The notes beneath the pieces were generated by a model. That model worked only from the letters and a program-made list of their open reading frames with translations, did not search any database and was not told where the DNA came from. From Thioclava sp. GXIMD2076 (GTDB lineage Bacteria > Pseudomonadota > Alphaproteobacteria > Rhodobacterales > Rhodobacteraceae): a stretch of 64,000 nt of DNA. Made by a program: the position numbers and the translations under genes. Positions 1-9,266 of this stretch are shown piece by piece (position 1 is the first letter of the stretch; each line of letters opens with the position of its first letter). The stretch spans positions 2,283,001 to 2,347,000 of the forward strand of contig NZ_CP149932.1 of NCBI RefSeq assembly GCF_037949795.1, in the 5' to 3' direction.

Positions 1-109
1 TGGCGGAAGGGCCGTTCTGCGCAGCCGTCTGAGCAAGGGCGGGCACCGAGACAAGCGCGGTCAACCCCGCCAGCCCGATCAGCCCGACCCTATGCCGCAG
101 CGACATCAT
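1..109 (-). CDS. OmpH/Skp family outer-membrane chaperone (5' part only)
   Basis: The first 36 codons of a minus-strand gene run off the left window edge. They encode a basic start, a hydrophobic core and an ALA-Q cleavage site near residue 27, so a Sec signal peptide is clear. The ATG at 109 lies 3 bases after the bamA stop; a second ATG follows at 106. In proteobacteria the gene directly after bamA is usually the periplasmic chaperone Skp/OmpH, which carries unfolded barrel proteins to BamA. The family assignment is therefore by position plus the signal peptide. No mature-domain residue is available to confirm it. Confidence 0.6.
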   Translation of the reverse strand, partial: MMSLRHRVGLIGLAGLTALVSVPALAQTAAQNGPSA

Positions 110-112
110 GGA

Positions 113-2458
113 TCAGAACTTCGTCGAAACGGTCAGATCGAAGTTCTGCTCTTCGTCGTAATCTTCCTTCACGATGGCTTTCGAGAAGTTCAGACGCAGC
201 GGACCGATGAAGCTGTCCCACAGGACCGAGACACCGATTGCCGACCGCAGGTGGAAGCCGTCATCGACATTTTCCACACCATCGGTATCGTCAAGCCCCC
301 AGACAGAGCCCGCATCGAGGAAGACCGCACCACCGAGTTTGTATTCCTCGGGCAGACCCAGCGGGAACTGTGCCTCCAGACGTGCGACGGCGAAATACTT
401 CCCGCCAAGCGCGTCCTCGTTGGGCGCAGCCGTATCGCGCGGACCGATGCCGTTCGATTCGAAGCCACGGATCTTGTTATTGCCGGTGAAGCGGTCGAGG
501 ATCGTGGTGTCGCCCGAGGCCGCGATGATCCCGCCGCCTTCCAGCTCGGCCCGCAGCGTGACCTCGTCGTTCCAGACCTTACGCTGTGCGCGGCCAAGAG
601 CGGTGGTCGTCACCGCCTGCACATCCCCGCCAAGACCCGCGAATTCCTGATCGAAGCGGAACAGGTAGCTGTAACGCGGATCGATATTATTTTCGCTGGT
701 ATCATAGGTATAGGTATAACCGACTGCGGATTTCCAGCGCGTGCCTTCCTCGCGGCTGAGGATCGGCGAGGAGCCGGTATCCTCGTCGGCATCATAGTCA
801 TCGACACCCGAGAGGCGTTCGCTCGTGAGGTTATAGCGCAGCTTCAGACGCGCATTCTCGGAGACCGGGAACTCGATCGACGGCTCGATGCCGGCGCGTT
901 CGGTGTCGTAATCCGAGTTGTCATCGCTGGTCGTCGTGTAGAAGACCTTGCCCGTTGCCGCCAGATCGCGACCGAAGAGATAGGGTTCGGTGAAGCTGAT
1001 GACCGAGCTCTGGTTGTCCGAGGTCGTTCCGATCGACACGGCCAGATGCTGGCCACGGCCGAGGAAGTTGCGCTCGTTGAGGGCCGCCGTAATCCCGAAC
1101 CCTGCCGAGGCGCCATAGCTTGCGCCGAAGGTCAGCGAGCCGGTGGGCTGTTCGGTCACGTTCACGTCCACGATCACCTGATCGGGATTGGTGCCGGGCT
1201 TGGTGTTCACATCGGCATTCGAGAAATAGCCGAGCGCGCGGATACGTTCTGCCGAGCGCTTGATCTCGCGCGGATTGTAGGGGTCGCCTTCGACCGTGTG
1301 GAACTCGCGACGGATCACGCGATCCAGCGTTGCGGTATTCCCTTCGATATCGATCCGCTCGACAAAGATCTTCGGCCCTTTCACCAGCGCGAACTGGATA
1401 TCCAGCGTGCCGGTGCGCGGGTTGCGGGTGATCCGCGGATCGACGCGCACGAAGTTCAGCCCTTCCTGACGGGCTTTCTCTTCCATCCGCGTGACGGCCA
1501 GATCGATGGCATTGGGCGAGTAGATCGCGCCGGTGCGGATCTTCGACAGCGGCGCATATTCCGACACGTCGAGACCGTTCACTTCGGAGACCGTCGTGAT
1601 CTTGCCGAATTTGAACATCTGACCTTCGGAGATGTTATAGGTCATGAAGAACCCGTCACGGTCGCGGGTCATCTCGGAGGAGACGCCATTGACCTGCACA
1701 TCGGGATAGCCACGCGAGCGGTAGAAATCGGTCAGCAGCTGGCGATCCAGATTGACGCGGTCGGCCACGAAGGTGTCACGCTGGATGAACTGGTGCAGGA
1801 TACCGGCCTGTTTGGTCTGCAGGACCTGACGCAGGCGGCGGTCAGAAAACGCCTTGTTGCCGGTGAAGGTGATGCGCTGGATCTCGGTGACCGCGCCTTC
1901 CTTGATCTCGAAGGCGATATCCACGCGGTTATTCGAGCGGCGGATGACTTTGGGCGTCACACGCGCATTCACACGGCCGCCTTCGGCATACGCATCGGCG
2001 ATCAGCTGGGCATCGGCCTCGACGGTTGCCGGATTATAGACGCGACGGCTCTCGGATTTGACGATCTTCGCAAGCGCTTCGTCTTTCAGGCGCTTGTTCC
2101 CCTCGAAGGCGATCACGTTGATCGTGGGGTATTCCTGCACATTGATTTTCAGAGTCGAGCCTTGCGGCACCAGTTCGACCGTCTCGAAGAGACCGGAGGA
2201 TTGCAGCTTCTGATAGGCGGCGTTCAGCTCGCCCGCGCTCATGCTCTCGCCCACTTTGATACCTGCCGTGCCCAGTACCGTCGCGTTATCGACGCGCTGG
2301 TTACCGGTGATCGAAACGCTGGAGAAGCTGTAGCTCTGCGCCCAGACCGTTTCGGGGAGTGCCACGCTGGTAAGAGCCACGGCAAGCGACAGAGCCGCCG
2401 GCACGAGAATACCGGAAAATTGTCCAAGACCTTGCCGGCCAGTTTGCCTGTTTGTCAT
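113..2458 (-). CDS. bamA: Outer membrane protein assembly factor BamA
   Basis: BamA is the barrel and POTRA component of the BAM machine, which inserts beta-barrel proteins into the outer membrane. The 781-residue product has a signal peptide (cleavage near WA40/Q41), about 400 residues of five repeated POTRA domains, and a C-terminal 16-strand barrel starting near residue 450. The loop-6 motif IRGF is present, and the chain ends in Phe (VSTKF), the usual barrel signal. Length fits the family. It lies between rseP upstream and an ompH-like gene downstream. A good sigma-70-type promoter sits about 40-70 bases upstream of the start. Confidence 0.97.
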   Translation of the reverse strand: MTNRQTGRQGLGQFSGILVPAALSLAVALTSVALPETVWAQSYSFSSVSITGNQRVDNATVLGTAGIKVGESMSAGELNAAYQKLQSSGLFETVELVPQGSTLKINVQEYPTINVIAFEGNKRLKDEALAKIVKSESRRVYNPATVEADAQLIADAYAEGGRVNARVTPKVIRRSNNRVDIAFEIKEGAVTEIQRITFTGNKAFSDRRLRQVLQTKQAGILHQFIQRDTFVADRVNLDRQLLTDFYRSRGYPDVQVNGVSSEMTRDRDGFFMTYNISEGQMFKFGKITTVSEVNGLDVSEYAPLSKIRTGAIYSPNAIDLAVTRMEEKARQEGLNFVRVDPRITRNPRTGTLDIQFALVKGPKIFVERIDIEGNTATLDRVIRREFHTVEGDPYNPREIKRSAERIRALGYFSNADVNTKPGTNPDQVIVDVNVTEQPTGSLTFGASYGASAGFGITAALNERNFLGRGQHLAVSIGTTSDNQSSVISFTEPYLFGRDLAATGKVFYTTTSDDNSDYDTERAGIEPSIEFPVSENARLKLRYNLTSERLSGVDDYDADEDTGSSPILSREEGTRWKSAVGYTYTYDTSENNIDPRYSYLFRFDQEFAGLGGDVQAVTTTALGRAQRKVWNDEVTLRAELEGGGIIAASGDTTILDRFTGNNKIRGFESNGIGPRDTAAPNEDALGGKYFAVARLEAQFPLGLPEEYKLGGAVFLDAGSVWGLDDTDGVENVDDGFHLRSAIGVSVLWDSFIGPLRLNFSKAIVKEDYDEEQNFDLTVSTKF

Positions 2459-2497
2459 CGCCCTCTCCAGCCTTTCGGCAGCATTATTCGTTAATTG

Positions 2498-2526
2498 TCG
2501 ATACCGAGTCTATGCGGGCTTGTCAA
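2498..2526 (-). promoter_or_regulatory. Putative sigma-70 promoter for bamA
   Basis: Read on the minus strand, a perfect -35 hexamer TTGACA (2526-2521) is followed by a 17-base spacer and TATCGA (2503-2498) as the -10. It lies in the 140-base rseP-bamA gap, so bamA can be transcribed independently of the upstream lipid genes. This is assigned by sequence match only; the -10 is weak. Confidence 0.5.
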
Positions 2527-2598
2527 AGCGAAGAGCCCCCATTTAATCAATTCGGAAGACAGTGCCCCGATGTCACTGCCTCCCGCCTGCATTCTGCC

Positions 2599-3936
2599 TC
2601 AGGGACAGAGAATATCATTGGACAGACCGAAAAGCATCAGCCCGAAAACAAGCGCCACGCCGATCGACATCAGCACGTTCATGATGCGGTCGGAAGGCGG
2701 CTTTCCGGCGATCGCCTCATAGCAATAGAACATCAGGTGCCCGCCATCGAGAACGGGGATCGGAAAGAGATTCAGGAAGCCCACGGCGGTCGACAGGAGC
2801 GCGATGAACCAGATGAAATTTTCGAGCCCCGATTTGGCCGCCGCAGCCGAGCCCTGCGCGATCCCGATCGCCCCTTGCAGGTTGCACGAGGAAATATTGC
2901 CGAGGATCATGTTACTCAGCCCCGAGACCGATTGGGTGACAATGCCCCATGTCTGGGACACGGCCCCCGTCAGCGCCTCGCCCAAACCGGTCGGGCGGGT
3001 CAGCGGCTCGAAGATGAAGCCCCCCGTCGCCCCGATCATCCAGCGCGTCTCGAAGCCGCCGTCAACGCTGGGCACATCGGTGCGCTTGGGCGTGAGCACC
3101 ATCTGTGACGTTGTCCGGGTGGCTGCATGCCAGACCGTCAGATCGAGCGGTTTACCCTTGGAGGACGAGACCGCCTGACGCAGATCCTCGAAGGTCCAGA
3201 TCGGATTGCCATCCACCGCGGTGATCACATCACCTTCCACTAGCCCCGCCGCATAGGAGGCGGATTTGGGGGCGACCCCCGTCAGGCGCGGCGGAAAGAG
3301 CTGCGGGCCCTCGATATCCATCACCTGCCCGTCGCGCGCGACCTGCAGGGGCAGTCTCGCACCCTCGGGAGCGTCGGCCAGTGCCTCGTTGAAACTCGGG
3401 TAATCGGGCGTGGGCTCGCCCGCCACCGCCACGATCTCGTCACCGCTGCGCAGCCCGCCCGTGCCATCGGGCAGCGCATAAAGCACCCCCACAACGGGTT
3501 TGTCGGTCGGCGTGCCGGTATAGAGCATCAGCCCCGCAATCACCCCGATCGACAGGATGAAGTTGAACACAGGCCCCGCCACAACCGTCGCGGCCCGCGC
3601 CCAGAGCGGCGCGCCATGCATGGTCTGGCGCAGCTCCTCGGGGCTCAGCGCCGCAAGTTCGGCCTCATCGCCTTTGGCCGAGGCCGCATTGGCATCGCCC
3701 CGGAATTTCACATAACCGCCAAAGGGAAGCGCCGCGATCTGCCAGCGGGTGCCATGTTTATCGACCCGCGAGATCAGCTTGGGGCCAAAGCCCAGCGAGA
3801 ACACATCCGCCTTGATCCCCGACCAGCGCCCGATGATGTAATGGCCATATTCATGGACCGTGACGATGATCGACAGAGCGATCACGAAACTCACGATCGT
3901 ATAGAGAAAATTCCCGAGATCCGGCAGCAAGTCCAC
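2599..3936 (-). CDS. rseP: Site-2 intramembrane zinc metalloprotease RseP
   Basis: RseP cleaves membrane-embedded substrates such as anti-sigma factors and leftover signal peptides. The 445-residue protein has the catalytic zinc motif HEYGH at residues 28-32 in the first membrane helix. The second ligand motif LDG is at 396-398, near the C-terminal helices. Two PDZ-like segments lie between, containing GLRSGDEI and AAGLVEGDVI. Length and topology match the M50B family. The gene sits 22 bases after dxr in the usual cdsA-dxr-rseP-bamA order. Its natural anti-sigma substrate is not in this window. Confidence 0.96.
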   Translation of the reverse strand: MDLLPDLGNFLYTIVSFVIALSIIVTVHEYGHYIIGRWSGIKADVFSLGFGPKLISRVDKHGTRWQIAALPFGGYVKFRGDANAASAKGDEAELAALSPEELRQTMHGAPLWARAATVVAGPVFNFILSIGVIAGLMLYTGTPTDKPVVGVLYALPDGTGGLRSGDEIVAVAGEPTPDYPSFNEALADAPEGARLPLQVARDGQVMDIEGPQLFPPRLTGVAPKSASYAAGLVEGDVITAVDGNPIWTFEDLRQAVSSSKGKPLDLTVWHAATRTTSQMVLTPKRTDVPSVDGGFETRWMIGATGGFIFEPLTRPTGLGEALTGAVSQTWGIVTQSVSGLSNMILGNISSCNLQGAIGIAQGSAAAAKSGLENFIWFIALLSTAVGFLNLFPIPVLDGGHLMFYCYEAIAGKPPSDRIMNVLMSIGVALVFGLMLFGLSNDILCP

Positions 3937-3958
3937 GCGATCAATCCTTGGCTTGGGG

Positions 3959-5122
3959 TCACTGGGTGACTTTGGTCAGAAAACGCCGCGCCAGCGCACG
4001 GGCCTCCGCATCGGTATGGGCAATGTTATCCAGACTTATCGCCGTATTGCAAAGGCCTTGACGCGCTGACATCTCCGTCAGCACTTCCTCGACCACACGG
4101 GCCATATCGAGAAACCCGATCCGGCCATCGATAAACCCATCAAGCGCGATTTCCTTGGCGGCGTTGAAGGCCGCTCCCGCTGTGCCGCCGATCTCCATCA
4201 CCTCATAGGCCAGACGCAGCGCGGGATAGCGCGCGGCGTCGGGGGCGCGGAAGGTCAGGCTACCGAGTTTTGCCAGATCGAGCCGCTCGACCGGCAGTTC
4301 CGCCCTATTGGGCCAGTTGAGCGCATAGCCGATGGCATGGCGCATATCGGGCGCGCCCATATGCGCCATCAGCGCCCCGTCGCGGAAGCCCACAAGCGCA
4401 TGGACCATGCTCTCGGGATGGACCAGAACCTCAATCTTCGAGGGCTCCACACCGAAGAACTCGCGCGTCTCGATGATCTCGAGCGCCTTGTTGAACATCG
4501 ACGCCGAGTCGATGGTGATCCGCTGGCCCATATCCCAGTTCGGGTGGCTCGACGCCTGCGCCACGGTGGCGCCTGCCAGTTTCTCCATCGGCCAGTCGCG
4601 GAAGGCGCCGCCCGAGGCGGTGATGATGATCCGCTCGACCGCGTCGATATCCTCGCCCACCAGCGCCTGAAAGATGGCCGAATGCTCGCTATCGACGGGC
4701 AGGATGCGGGCGCCGTGTTTCTCGGCCTCGGCCAGCAGAAGCGGGCCTGCGGTCACGAGGCTTTCCTTGTTGGCCAGCGCCAGTGTCGCGCCCTGCCGGA
4801 GCGCGCGGAACCCCGGCGCAAGGCCCGCGGCCCCCACGATCGCCGACATCACCCAATCGGTCGGACGCTCTGCCGCCTCGATCAGGGCCTGCGTGCCGGC
4901 CGCTGTCTCGATGCCGGTTCCCGAAAGCGCCTCGCGCAGCGCGGGCAGGCAGTCGTCATAGGCGGTTACCGCCAGTTCGGCCTTCAGGGCAATCGCCTGC
5001 TCGGCCAGACGCCTGATATTGCGCCCGCCGGTCAGCGCCACGACCTGATGATCGGATCGCTGCAAGAGATCGAAGGTGCTTTCGCCGATAGACCCCGTCG
5101 ACCCGAAAACTGTAACGCGCAT
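3959..5122 (-). CDS. dxr: 1-deoxy-D-xylulose 5-phosphate reductoisomerase
   Basis: Dxr converts DXP to 2-C-methyl-D-erythritol 4-phosphate with NADPH, the committed step of the MEP isoprenoid pathway. The 387-residue protein begins with the NADPH-binding loop GSTGSIG at residues 7-13. It also contains DSEHSAIFQ (metal and substrate site), ASGGAF, the flexible-loop region GQRITIDSASMFNKALE and VHPESMVHALV, all family hallmarks. It starts 4 bases after the cdsA stop. The isoprenoid supply is matched by uppS two genes upstream. Confidence 0.97.
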   Translation of the reverse strand: MRVTVFGSTGSIGESTFDLLQRSDHQVVALTGGRNIRRLAEQAIALKAELAVTAYDDCLPALREALSGTGIETAAGTQALIEAAERPTDWVMSAIVGAAGLAPGFRALRQGATLALANKESLVTAGPLLLAEAEKHGARILPVDSEHSAIFQALVGEDIDAVERIIITASGGAFRDWPMEKLAGATVAQASSHPNWDMGQRITIDSASMFNKALEIIETREFFGVEPSKIEVLVHPESMVHALVGFRDGALMAHMGAPDMRHAIGYALNWPNRAELPVERLDLAKLGSLTFRAPDAARYPALRLAYEVMEIGGTAGAAFNAAKEIALDGFIDGRIGFLDMARVVEEVLTEMSARQGLCNTAISLDNIAHTDAEARALARRFLTKVTQ

Positions 5123-5126
5123 TGAT

Positions 5127-5921
5127 TTAACCGGCTGCCGTCAGCGGCAGCTCTCCGAATTGTGCAAGAATGAGAAGCACCAGCACCACACCGATCAGCG
5201 CATCGAACCGGTCCAGAACGCCGCCATGGCCGGGGATCAGCGAGGAGCTGTCCTTGACCGCCGAGCGTCGCTTCAGCCAGCTCTCGAAAATATCACCCAG
5301 CTGTCCGGCAAAGGCCAGAAGCGGCGACATCCAGATCAGCGCCGTGCCGCCGCCGATACGGGTGAAGACAAAGCCCAGGATAAGCGCGCCGATCCAGCCG
5401 GCCACCGTGCCCGACCAGGTTTTCTTGGGGCTGATCTTGGGCCAGAATTTCGGCCCGCCGACCATGCGGCCCACGAAATAGCCCAGCACATCCGACACCA
5501 CGACCACACAAATAATCCATGTGATCGCGCCCACGCCCTGCCCCTCGCGCAGCGCCACAAGTCCGTAGCCCGTCAGCATGATCGCCAAAGCATAGAGGGT
5601 GAAGAAGCGCCGGTCGCGGCGCGGACGCCAGAGACCGGCGATGGGCGGCAGGATCAGAAGCGGCAGATAGAAGGGCGAATGCATGATCAGGATCAGCGAG
5701 AGCGTGCCCGCCGCAATGAGCCCCAGCAGGATCGCCCGCGTGGAGCGGTCGGGCGCGGTCATCGCCGACAGCTCCCAGATCATCAACCCCGTCACAATAC
5801 AGGCCAGCGCCTTGAAGGCGAGCCCGCCCCATCCGATCGCCACGGCACCGATCACCGCCATTACAATGGCCGATGCGACCCGCTTGCGCAGGTCTCCCCA
5901 GCGTCCGGTTGCTGCTGTCAT
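5127..5921 (-). CDS. cdsA: Phosphatidate cytidylyltransferase (CDP-diglyceride synthase)
   Basis: CdsA makes CDP-diacylglycerol from CTP and phosphatidate, the precursor of all phospholipids. The 264-residue membrane protein has about eight hydrophobic segments. The KKTWSG motif lies mid-chain, and the C-terminal family signature runs through DSSSLIPGHGGVLDRFDAL. Its ATG overlaps the uppS stop by 4 bases (5918-5921), indicating translational coupling. It lies directly upstream of dxr. Confidence 0.96.
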   Translation of the reverse strand: MTAATGRWGDLRKRVASAIVMAVIGAVAIGWGGLAFKALACIVTGLMIWELSAMTAPDRSTRAILLGLIAAGTLSLILIMHSPFYLPLLILPPIAGLWRPRRDRRFFTLYALAIMLTGYGLVALREGQGVGAITWIICVVVVSDVLGYFVGRMVGGPKFWPKISPKKTWSGTVAGWIGALILGFVFTRIGGGTALIWMSPLLAFAGQLGDIFESWLKRRSAVKDSSSLIPGHGGVLDRFDALIGVVLVLLILAQFGELPLTAAG

Positions 5922-6709
5922 GTTTTCACTCCGCCAAACCGCCGCTCACGATTGCCGAACCGTGCCAGAATATCTTCCAGCTCGTCAGGGCTGAAATCAG
6001 GCCAGAGGGTTTGGGTAAATTCGTATTCCGCATAGGCGGCCTGCCATGGCAGGAAGTTCGAGGTCCGTGTCTCGCCCGAAGTGCGGATCACCAGATCCGG
6101 ATCAGGGAGCCCTGCGGTATCGAGCCGCGCCTCGAGCGCCGCCTCTGCCTCCGCATTCAGCTCTTCCTCGGTGATAAGACCGGCGGCAAAATCGCGCGCC
6201 ATCTGGGCCGCGGCACGACCCAGCTCGTGACGGCCACCATAATTGATGGCCACGGTCATCGTCAGCCGCTCGTTATGCTTGGTGCGCTCCTCGATACTCG
6301 CCATCAACTTGGCCAGCTTGCCATCAAGCCGCCCGCGCGCGCCGATAAAGCGCATCCGCACACCGAGCGCGGACAGGCTGTCAGCCTCTTTCTCGATATA
6401 GCGCGAGAAAATGGCCATCAGCCCCAGAACCTCTTCGGTCGAGCGTTTCCAGTTCTCGGTCGAGAACGCATAGACGGTCAGGTAGCGCACGCCGAGCGTC
6501 GGGCAGATCTTGGTGATTTCCTTGATCCGCTCCGCGCCTCTGCGGTGACCGGCCAGACGCGGCCAGCCACGGTTCTTGGCCCAACGCCCGTTCCCGTCCA
6601 TGATGATGGCGATATGGCGCACACCATAATCGACATCGCCTTCCTGCACCGGATCGGACGGCTTGGACCCCAAGAGAGCCTTGCCCTGTTTTCGCCTGTT
6701 CAGCGCCAT
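5918..6709 (-). CDS. uppS: Isoprenyl (undecaprenyl) diphosphate synthase
   Basis: This enzyme extends farnesyl diphosphate by cis-condensation to the C55 lipid carrier used for peptidoglycan and LPS. With the ATG at 6709 the protein has 263 residues. The catalytic motif MDGNGRW is at 37-43, followed by GHRRGAERI, INYGGRHEL and RTSGETRTSNFLPWQ. I chose 6709 because an AAGG sequence precedes it at suitable spacing; a GTG at 6727 would add six residues. Either way there is an unusually long basic N-terminal tail of about 30 residues before the conserved core. Its end overlaps cdsA by 4 bases. Confidence 0.95.
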   Translation of the reverse strand: MALNRRKQGKALLGSKPSDPVQEGDVDYGVRHIAIIMDGNGRWAKNRGWPRLAGHRRGAERIKEITKICPTLGVRYLTVYAFSTENWKRSTEEVLGLMAIFSRYIEKEADSLSALGVRMRFIGARGRLDGKLAKLMASIEERTKHNERLTMTVAINYGGRHELGRAAAQMARDFAAGLITEEELNAEAEAALEARLDTAGLPDPDLVIRTSGETRTSNFLPWQAAYAEYEFTQTLWPDFSPDELEDILARFGNRERRFGGVKT

Positions 6710-6745
6710 TTGGGCCGCCTTTCGCACGGCACTCTCGTCGAGTGC

Positions 6746-7309
6746 TTAGACTTGCATAATCTCGGCTTGCTTGGTCTCAAGCGCCTTGTCGACCATGGCG
6801 GTGTATTTGTTGGTGAGATCCTGAACCTCGCCTTCCCAGAGCTTCACATCGTCTTCCGACATGCCATTGCTCTTGGCTTTCTTGATCTGGTCCATACCAT
6901 CGCGGCGCACGTTACGCACGGCCACACGCGCGGATTCGGCGTAGGAGGCGGCAACCTTGGTCAGCTCGCGGCGGCGTTCCTCGTTCAGCTCGGGGATCGG
7001 CAGCATGATGATGGTGCCGTTGAGCTGCGGGTTGATCCCCAGACCGGACTCGCGGATGGCCTTCTCGACCTTGCCGACCATGCCCTTGTCCCACACATTG
7101 ATGGTGACCATACGCGGCTCGGGCACGTTGACGGTGCCCAGCTGGTTGATCGGCGTTGCCTGACCATAGGCATCCACCGTGATCGGATCGAGCATGGAAC
7201 CTGCCGCACGGCCGGTGCGCAGCGAGGCAAATTCGGTTTTCAGCGCACCCATTGCGCCTTCCATGCGGCGCTCCAGATCATCGGTGTCGATTTCGAAATC
7301 GTCAGACAT
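6746..7309 (-). CDS. frr: Ribosome recycling factor
   Basis: RRF works with EF-G to split the post-termination ribosome. The 187-residue product matches the family length of about 185. It contains the conserved segments [30 protein letters not shown] and the C-terminal helix-bundle stretch [12 protein letters not shown]. It sits between pyrH and uppS as in most proteobacteria. The 100-base gap to pyrH carries an inverted repeat at 7363-7385. Confidence 0.97.
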   Translation of the reverse strand: MSDDFEIDTDDLERRMEGAMGALKTEFASLRTGRAAGSMLDPITVDAYGQATPINQLGTVNVPEPRMVTINVWDKGMVGKVEKAIRESGLGINPQLNGTIIMLPIPELNEERRRELTKVAASYAESARVAVRNVRRDGMDQIKKAKSNGMSEDDVKLWEGEVQDLTNKYTAMVDKALETKQAEIMQV

Positions 7310-7362
7310 GTCGTCTCCGTCTGCTTCTTTATCTTGCTTGAACAGTGTCTAGCGCGCAAAGC

Positions 7363-7385
7363 GCCGCTTGTATAGGCCAAGCGGC
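7363..7385 (-). terminator. Stem-loop between pyrH and frr
   Basis: GCCGCTTG (7363-7370) and CAAGCGGC (7378-7385) form a perfect 8-bp stem with a 7-base loop. No run of T follows on the minus strand, so it may be an attenuator or an mRNA-processing hairpin that tunes frr relative to pyrH. The assignment as a terminator is uncertain. Confidence 0.35.
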
Positions 7386-7409
7386 CCGTCGCTTTTCAAG
7401 ACTGATGTC

Positions 7410-8144
7410 TCAGCCCTGAACGCGCGTATAGGTGCCCTGACCTGCCAGAATTCCTTTGAACCCGCCCGGTTCGTCGAGCGGGAAGACGATGATCGGCAGG
7501 TTATTGTCGCGTGCAAGCGCGATGGCCGAGGCATCCATCACCTTGAGGTTCTTCTGCAGCACCTCGTCATAAGTCACATGATCATAGCGCTTGGCATCAT
7601 CGAATTTCTTCGGATCCTTGTCATAGACCCCGTCGACGCCGTTCTTGCCCATGAAGATCGCTTCGCAATTCATCTCGTTGGCGCGCAGGGTCGCGGCCGT
7701 ATCGGTGGTGAAATACGGGTTGCCGGTGCCTGCCGCAAAGATACAGATGCGCTTCTTCTCGAGATGGCGAACGGCACGACGGCGGATATAGGGCTCGCAG
7801 ACCTCGTCCATCGGGATGGCGGAAATCACGCGGGTATGGATGCCGAGCGCCTCGAGCTGTGCCTGCATGCCGAGCGCGTTCATCACGGTAGCGAGCATGC
7901 CCATATAGTCGGCCGTGGTCCGTTCCATGCCCTGCGCGCTGCCGGCCAGACCGCGGAAGATGTTGCCGCCACCGATTACCATGCAGATCTCGACGCCCAG
8001 ATCATGGACGGATTTCACTTCGCTGGCGATGCGGGCAACGGTTGGCGGGTGCAGGCCGTAGCCCTGGTCGCCCATCAGGGCCTCACCCGAGATTTTCAAG
8101 AGGACACGTTTATACTTCGCTGCCGGGTGTTGGTCCGCAGACAT
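7410..8144 (-). CDS. pyrH: Uridylate kinase
   Basis: PyrH phosphorylates UMP to UDP in pyrimidine synthesis. The 244-residue amino-acid-kinase-fold protein contains the N-terminal [11 protein letters not shown] substrate loop, the GGGNIFRG loop, and [16 protein letters not shown] near the nucleotide site. A GAGGAACCCGAG stretch precedes the ATG. It is the first gene of the minus-strand run in this window; miaA diverges from it. Confidence 0.97.
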   Translation of the reverse strand: MSADQHPAAKYKRVLLKISGEALMGDQGYGLHPPTVARIASEVKSVHDLGVEICMVIGGGNIFRGLAGSAQGMERTTADYMGMLATVMNALGMQAQLEALGIHTRVISAIPMDEVCEPYIRRRAVRHLEKKRICIFAAGTGNPYFTTDTAATLRANEMNCEAIFMGKNGVDGVYDKDPKKFDDAKRYDHVTYDEVLQKNLKVMDASAIALARDNNLPIIVFPLDEPGGFKGILAGQGTYTRVQG

Positions 8145-8277
8145 CTCGGGTTCCTCATTTGTCAGTTGTCATCGGTGCGCAAAATGTCGCAAATGCGCGT
8201 CGGGTTCAACTCGGGAAATGATCTTTCGGCGATATTTGGTCGATGGGGTTGGCGAAGCTAGAGACGGAAGGCAGCAG

Positions 8278-9168
8278 ATGCGCGATATCCTGGAAAATCT
8301 CGACCCATCGCGGCCCGTCGTGATCGGCGGCGCGACGGCGAGCGGCAAATCGGCGCTTGCGCTCCAGATCGCGCAGGCGCAGGGCGGAGTGGTGGTCAAT
8401 GCGGATGCTCTCCAGATCTGGGACTGCTGGCGGGTACTGTCCGCGCGCCCCTCGCCCGAGGAAGAGGCACAGGCCCCGCATCTGCTTTACGGCCATAAAC
8501 ACTGTGGCGAGAGCTATTCGGTAGGCCACTGGTTGCGCGAGGTCGGGGATATTCTGGCCGCCCATCAGGCGGGCGGGCCGCGTCCGATCATCGTGGGCGG
8601 CACGGGGCTCTATCTGAGTGCGCTGACCGAGGGGCTGGCCGAGATTCCTCCCACGCCCGAGGCGATCCGAGCCGAGGCCAACCGGCGGCGCGAGACCGAG
8701 GGACATGCCGCGCTCCTTGCCGAACTGGATGCCGCCAGCGCCGCGCGCGTGGACAGGTTGAACCCCGTGCGGGTGCAGCGCGCATGGGAGGTGCTACGGG
8801 CCACGGGGCGCGGGCTGGCCGCATGGCAGGACGAGACGCCACCGGCCCTTCTGCCGCGCGATCAGGCAAGTTGTTTCGTGATCGATGCCGAGCGCGACTG
8901 GCTGGCCGAGCGGATCGACCGCCGCTTCGATCTAATGCTGGAACAGGGCGCGCTCGAGGAAACGCGGGCGGTGCTACCTGTCTGGGACCGTGACGCGCTC
9001 TGGGCAAAGGCGATCGGTGCGCCGGAACTGGTCGACTATCTGCTGAGTCGCGCCACTCTGGCGGAAGCGCGCGCGCGCGCACAGGCGGCCTCGCGCCAAT
9101 ATGCCAAACGGCAGCGCACATGGTTTCGTGCCCGCATGAAGGACTGGCACAAGATAGAGCGGCCCTGA
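8278..9168 (+). CDS. miaA: tRNA dimethylallyltransferase
   Basis: MiaA transfers a dimethylallyl group to N6 of A37 in tRNAs that read UNN codons. The 296-residue product starts at the ATG at 8278, preceded by a GAAGG ribosome site. The P-loop GATASGKS is at residues 18-25, and VGGTGLYLSAL and the C-terminal SRQYAKRQRTWFR motif are also present. An in-frame start at 8218 would add 20 residues unlike the family, so I rejected it. It uses the same dimethylallyl diphosphate pool that dxr feeds. Confidence 0.95.
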   Translation: MRDILENLDPSRPVVIGGATASGKSALALQIAQAQGGVVVNADALQIWDCWRVLSARPSPEEEAQAPHLLYGHKHCGESYSVGHWLREVGDILAAHQAGGPRPIIVGGTGLYLSALTEGLAEIPPTPEAIRAEANRRRETEGHAALLAELDAASAARVDRLNPVRVQRAWEVLRATGRGLAAWQDETPPALLPRDQASCFVIDAERDWLAERIDRRFDLMLEQGALEETRAVLPVWDRDALWAKAIGAPELVDYLLSRATLAEARARAQAASRQYAKRQRTWFRARMKDWHKIERP

Positions 9169-9244
9169 ACCCGCGCTCGCTGCATTCGCAAAAAACACTT
9201 GGTCAAAGCCCGCACCCGCCTTACGCTCCGGCATGTGGGGTATA

Positions 9245-9258
9245 TCCGAGTGCTCGGA
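9245..9258 (+). promoter_or_regulatory. Dyad overlapping the ribosome site of the AraC-type gene
   Basis: TCCGAG (9245-9250) and CTCGGA (9253-9258) form a perfect dyad around TG. The right arm covers most of the GGAG ribosome site for the ATG at 9267. It could be a protein operator, or a small hairpin that masks the ribosome site. Function is inferred. Confidence 0.3.
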
Positions 9259-9266
9259 GTTTTCGA

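Noticed and set aside
92..2494. 800-codon open frame opposite bamA on the plus strand
   Set aside because: High-GC DNA often leaves long antisense frames. It mirrors bamA, shows no protein family features and lacks a suitable ribosome site.
5873..7375. 500-codon plus-strand frame opposite uppS and frr
   Set aside because: It is antisense to conserved genes with canonical motifs on the other strand.
8218..8277. Upstream start for miaA
   Set aside because: It adds 20 residues not seen in the family; the ATG at 8278 has a better ribosome site.
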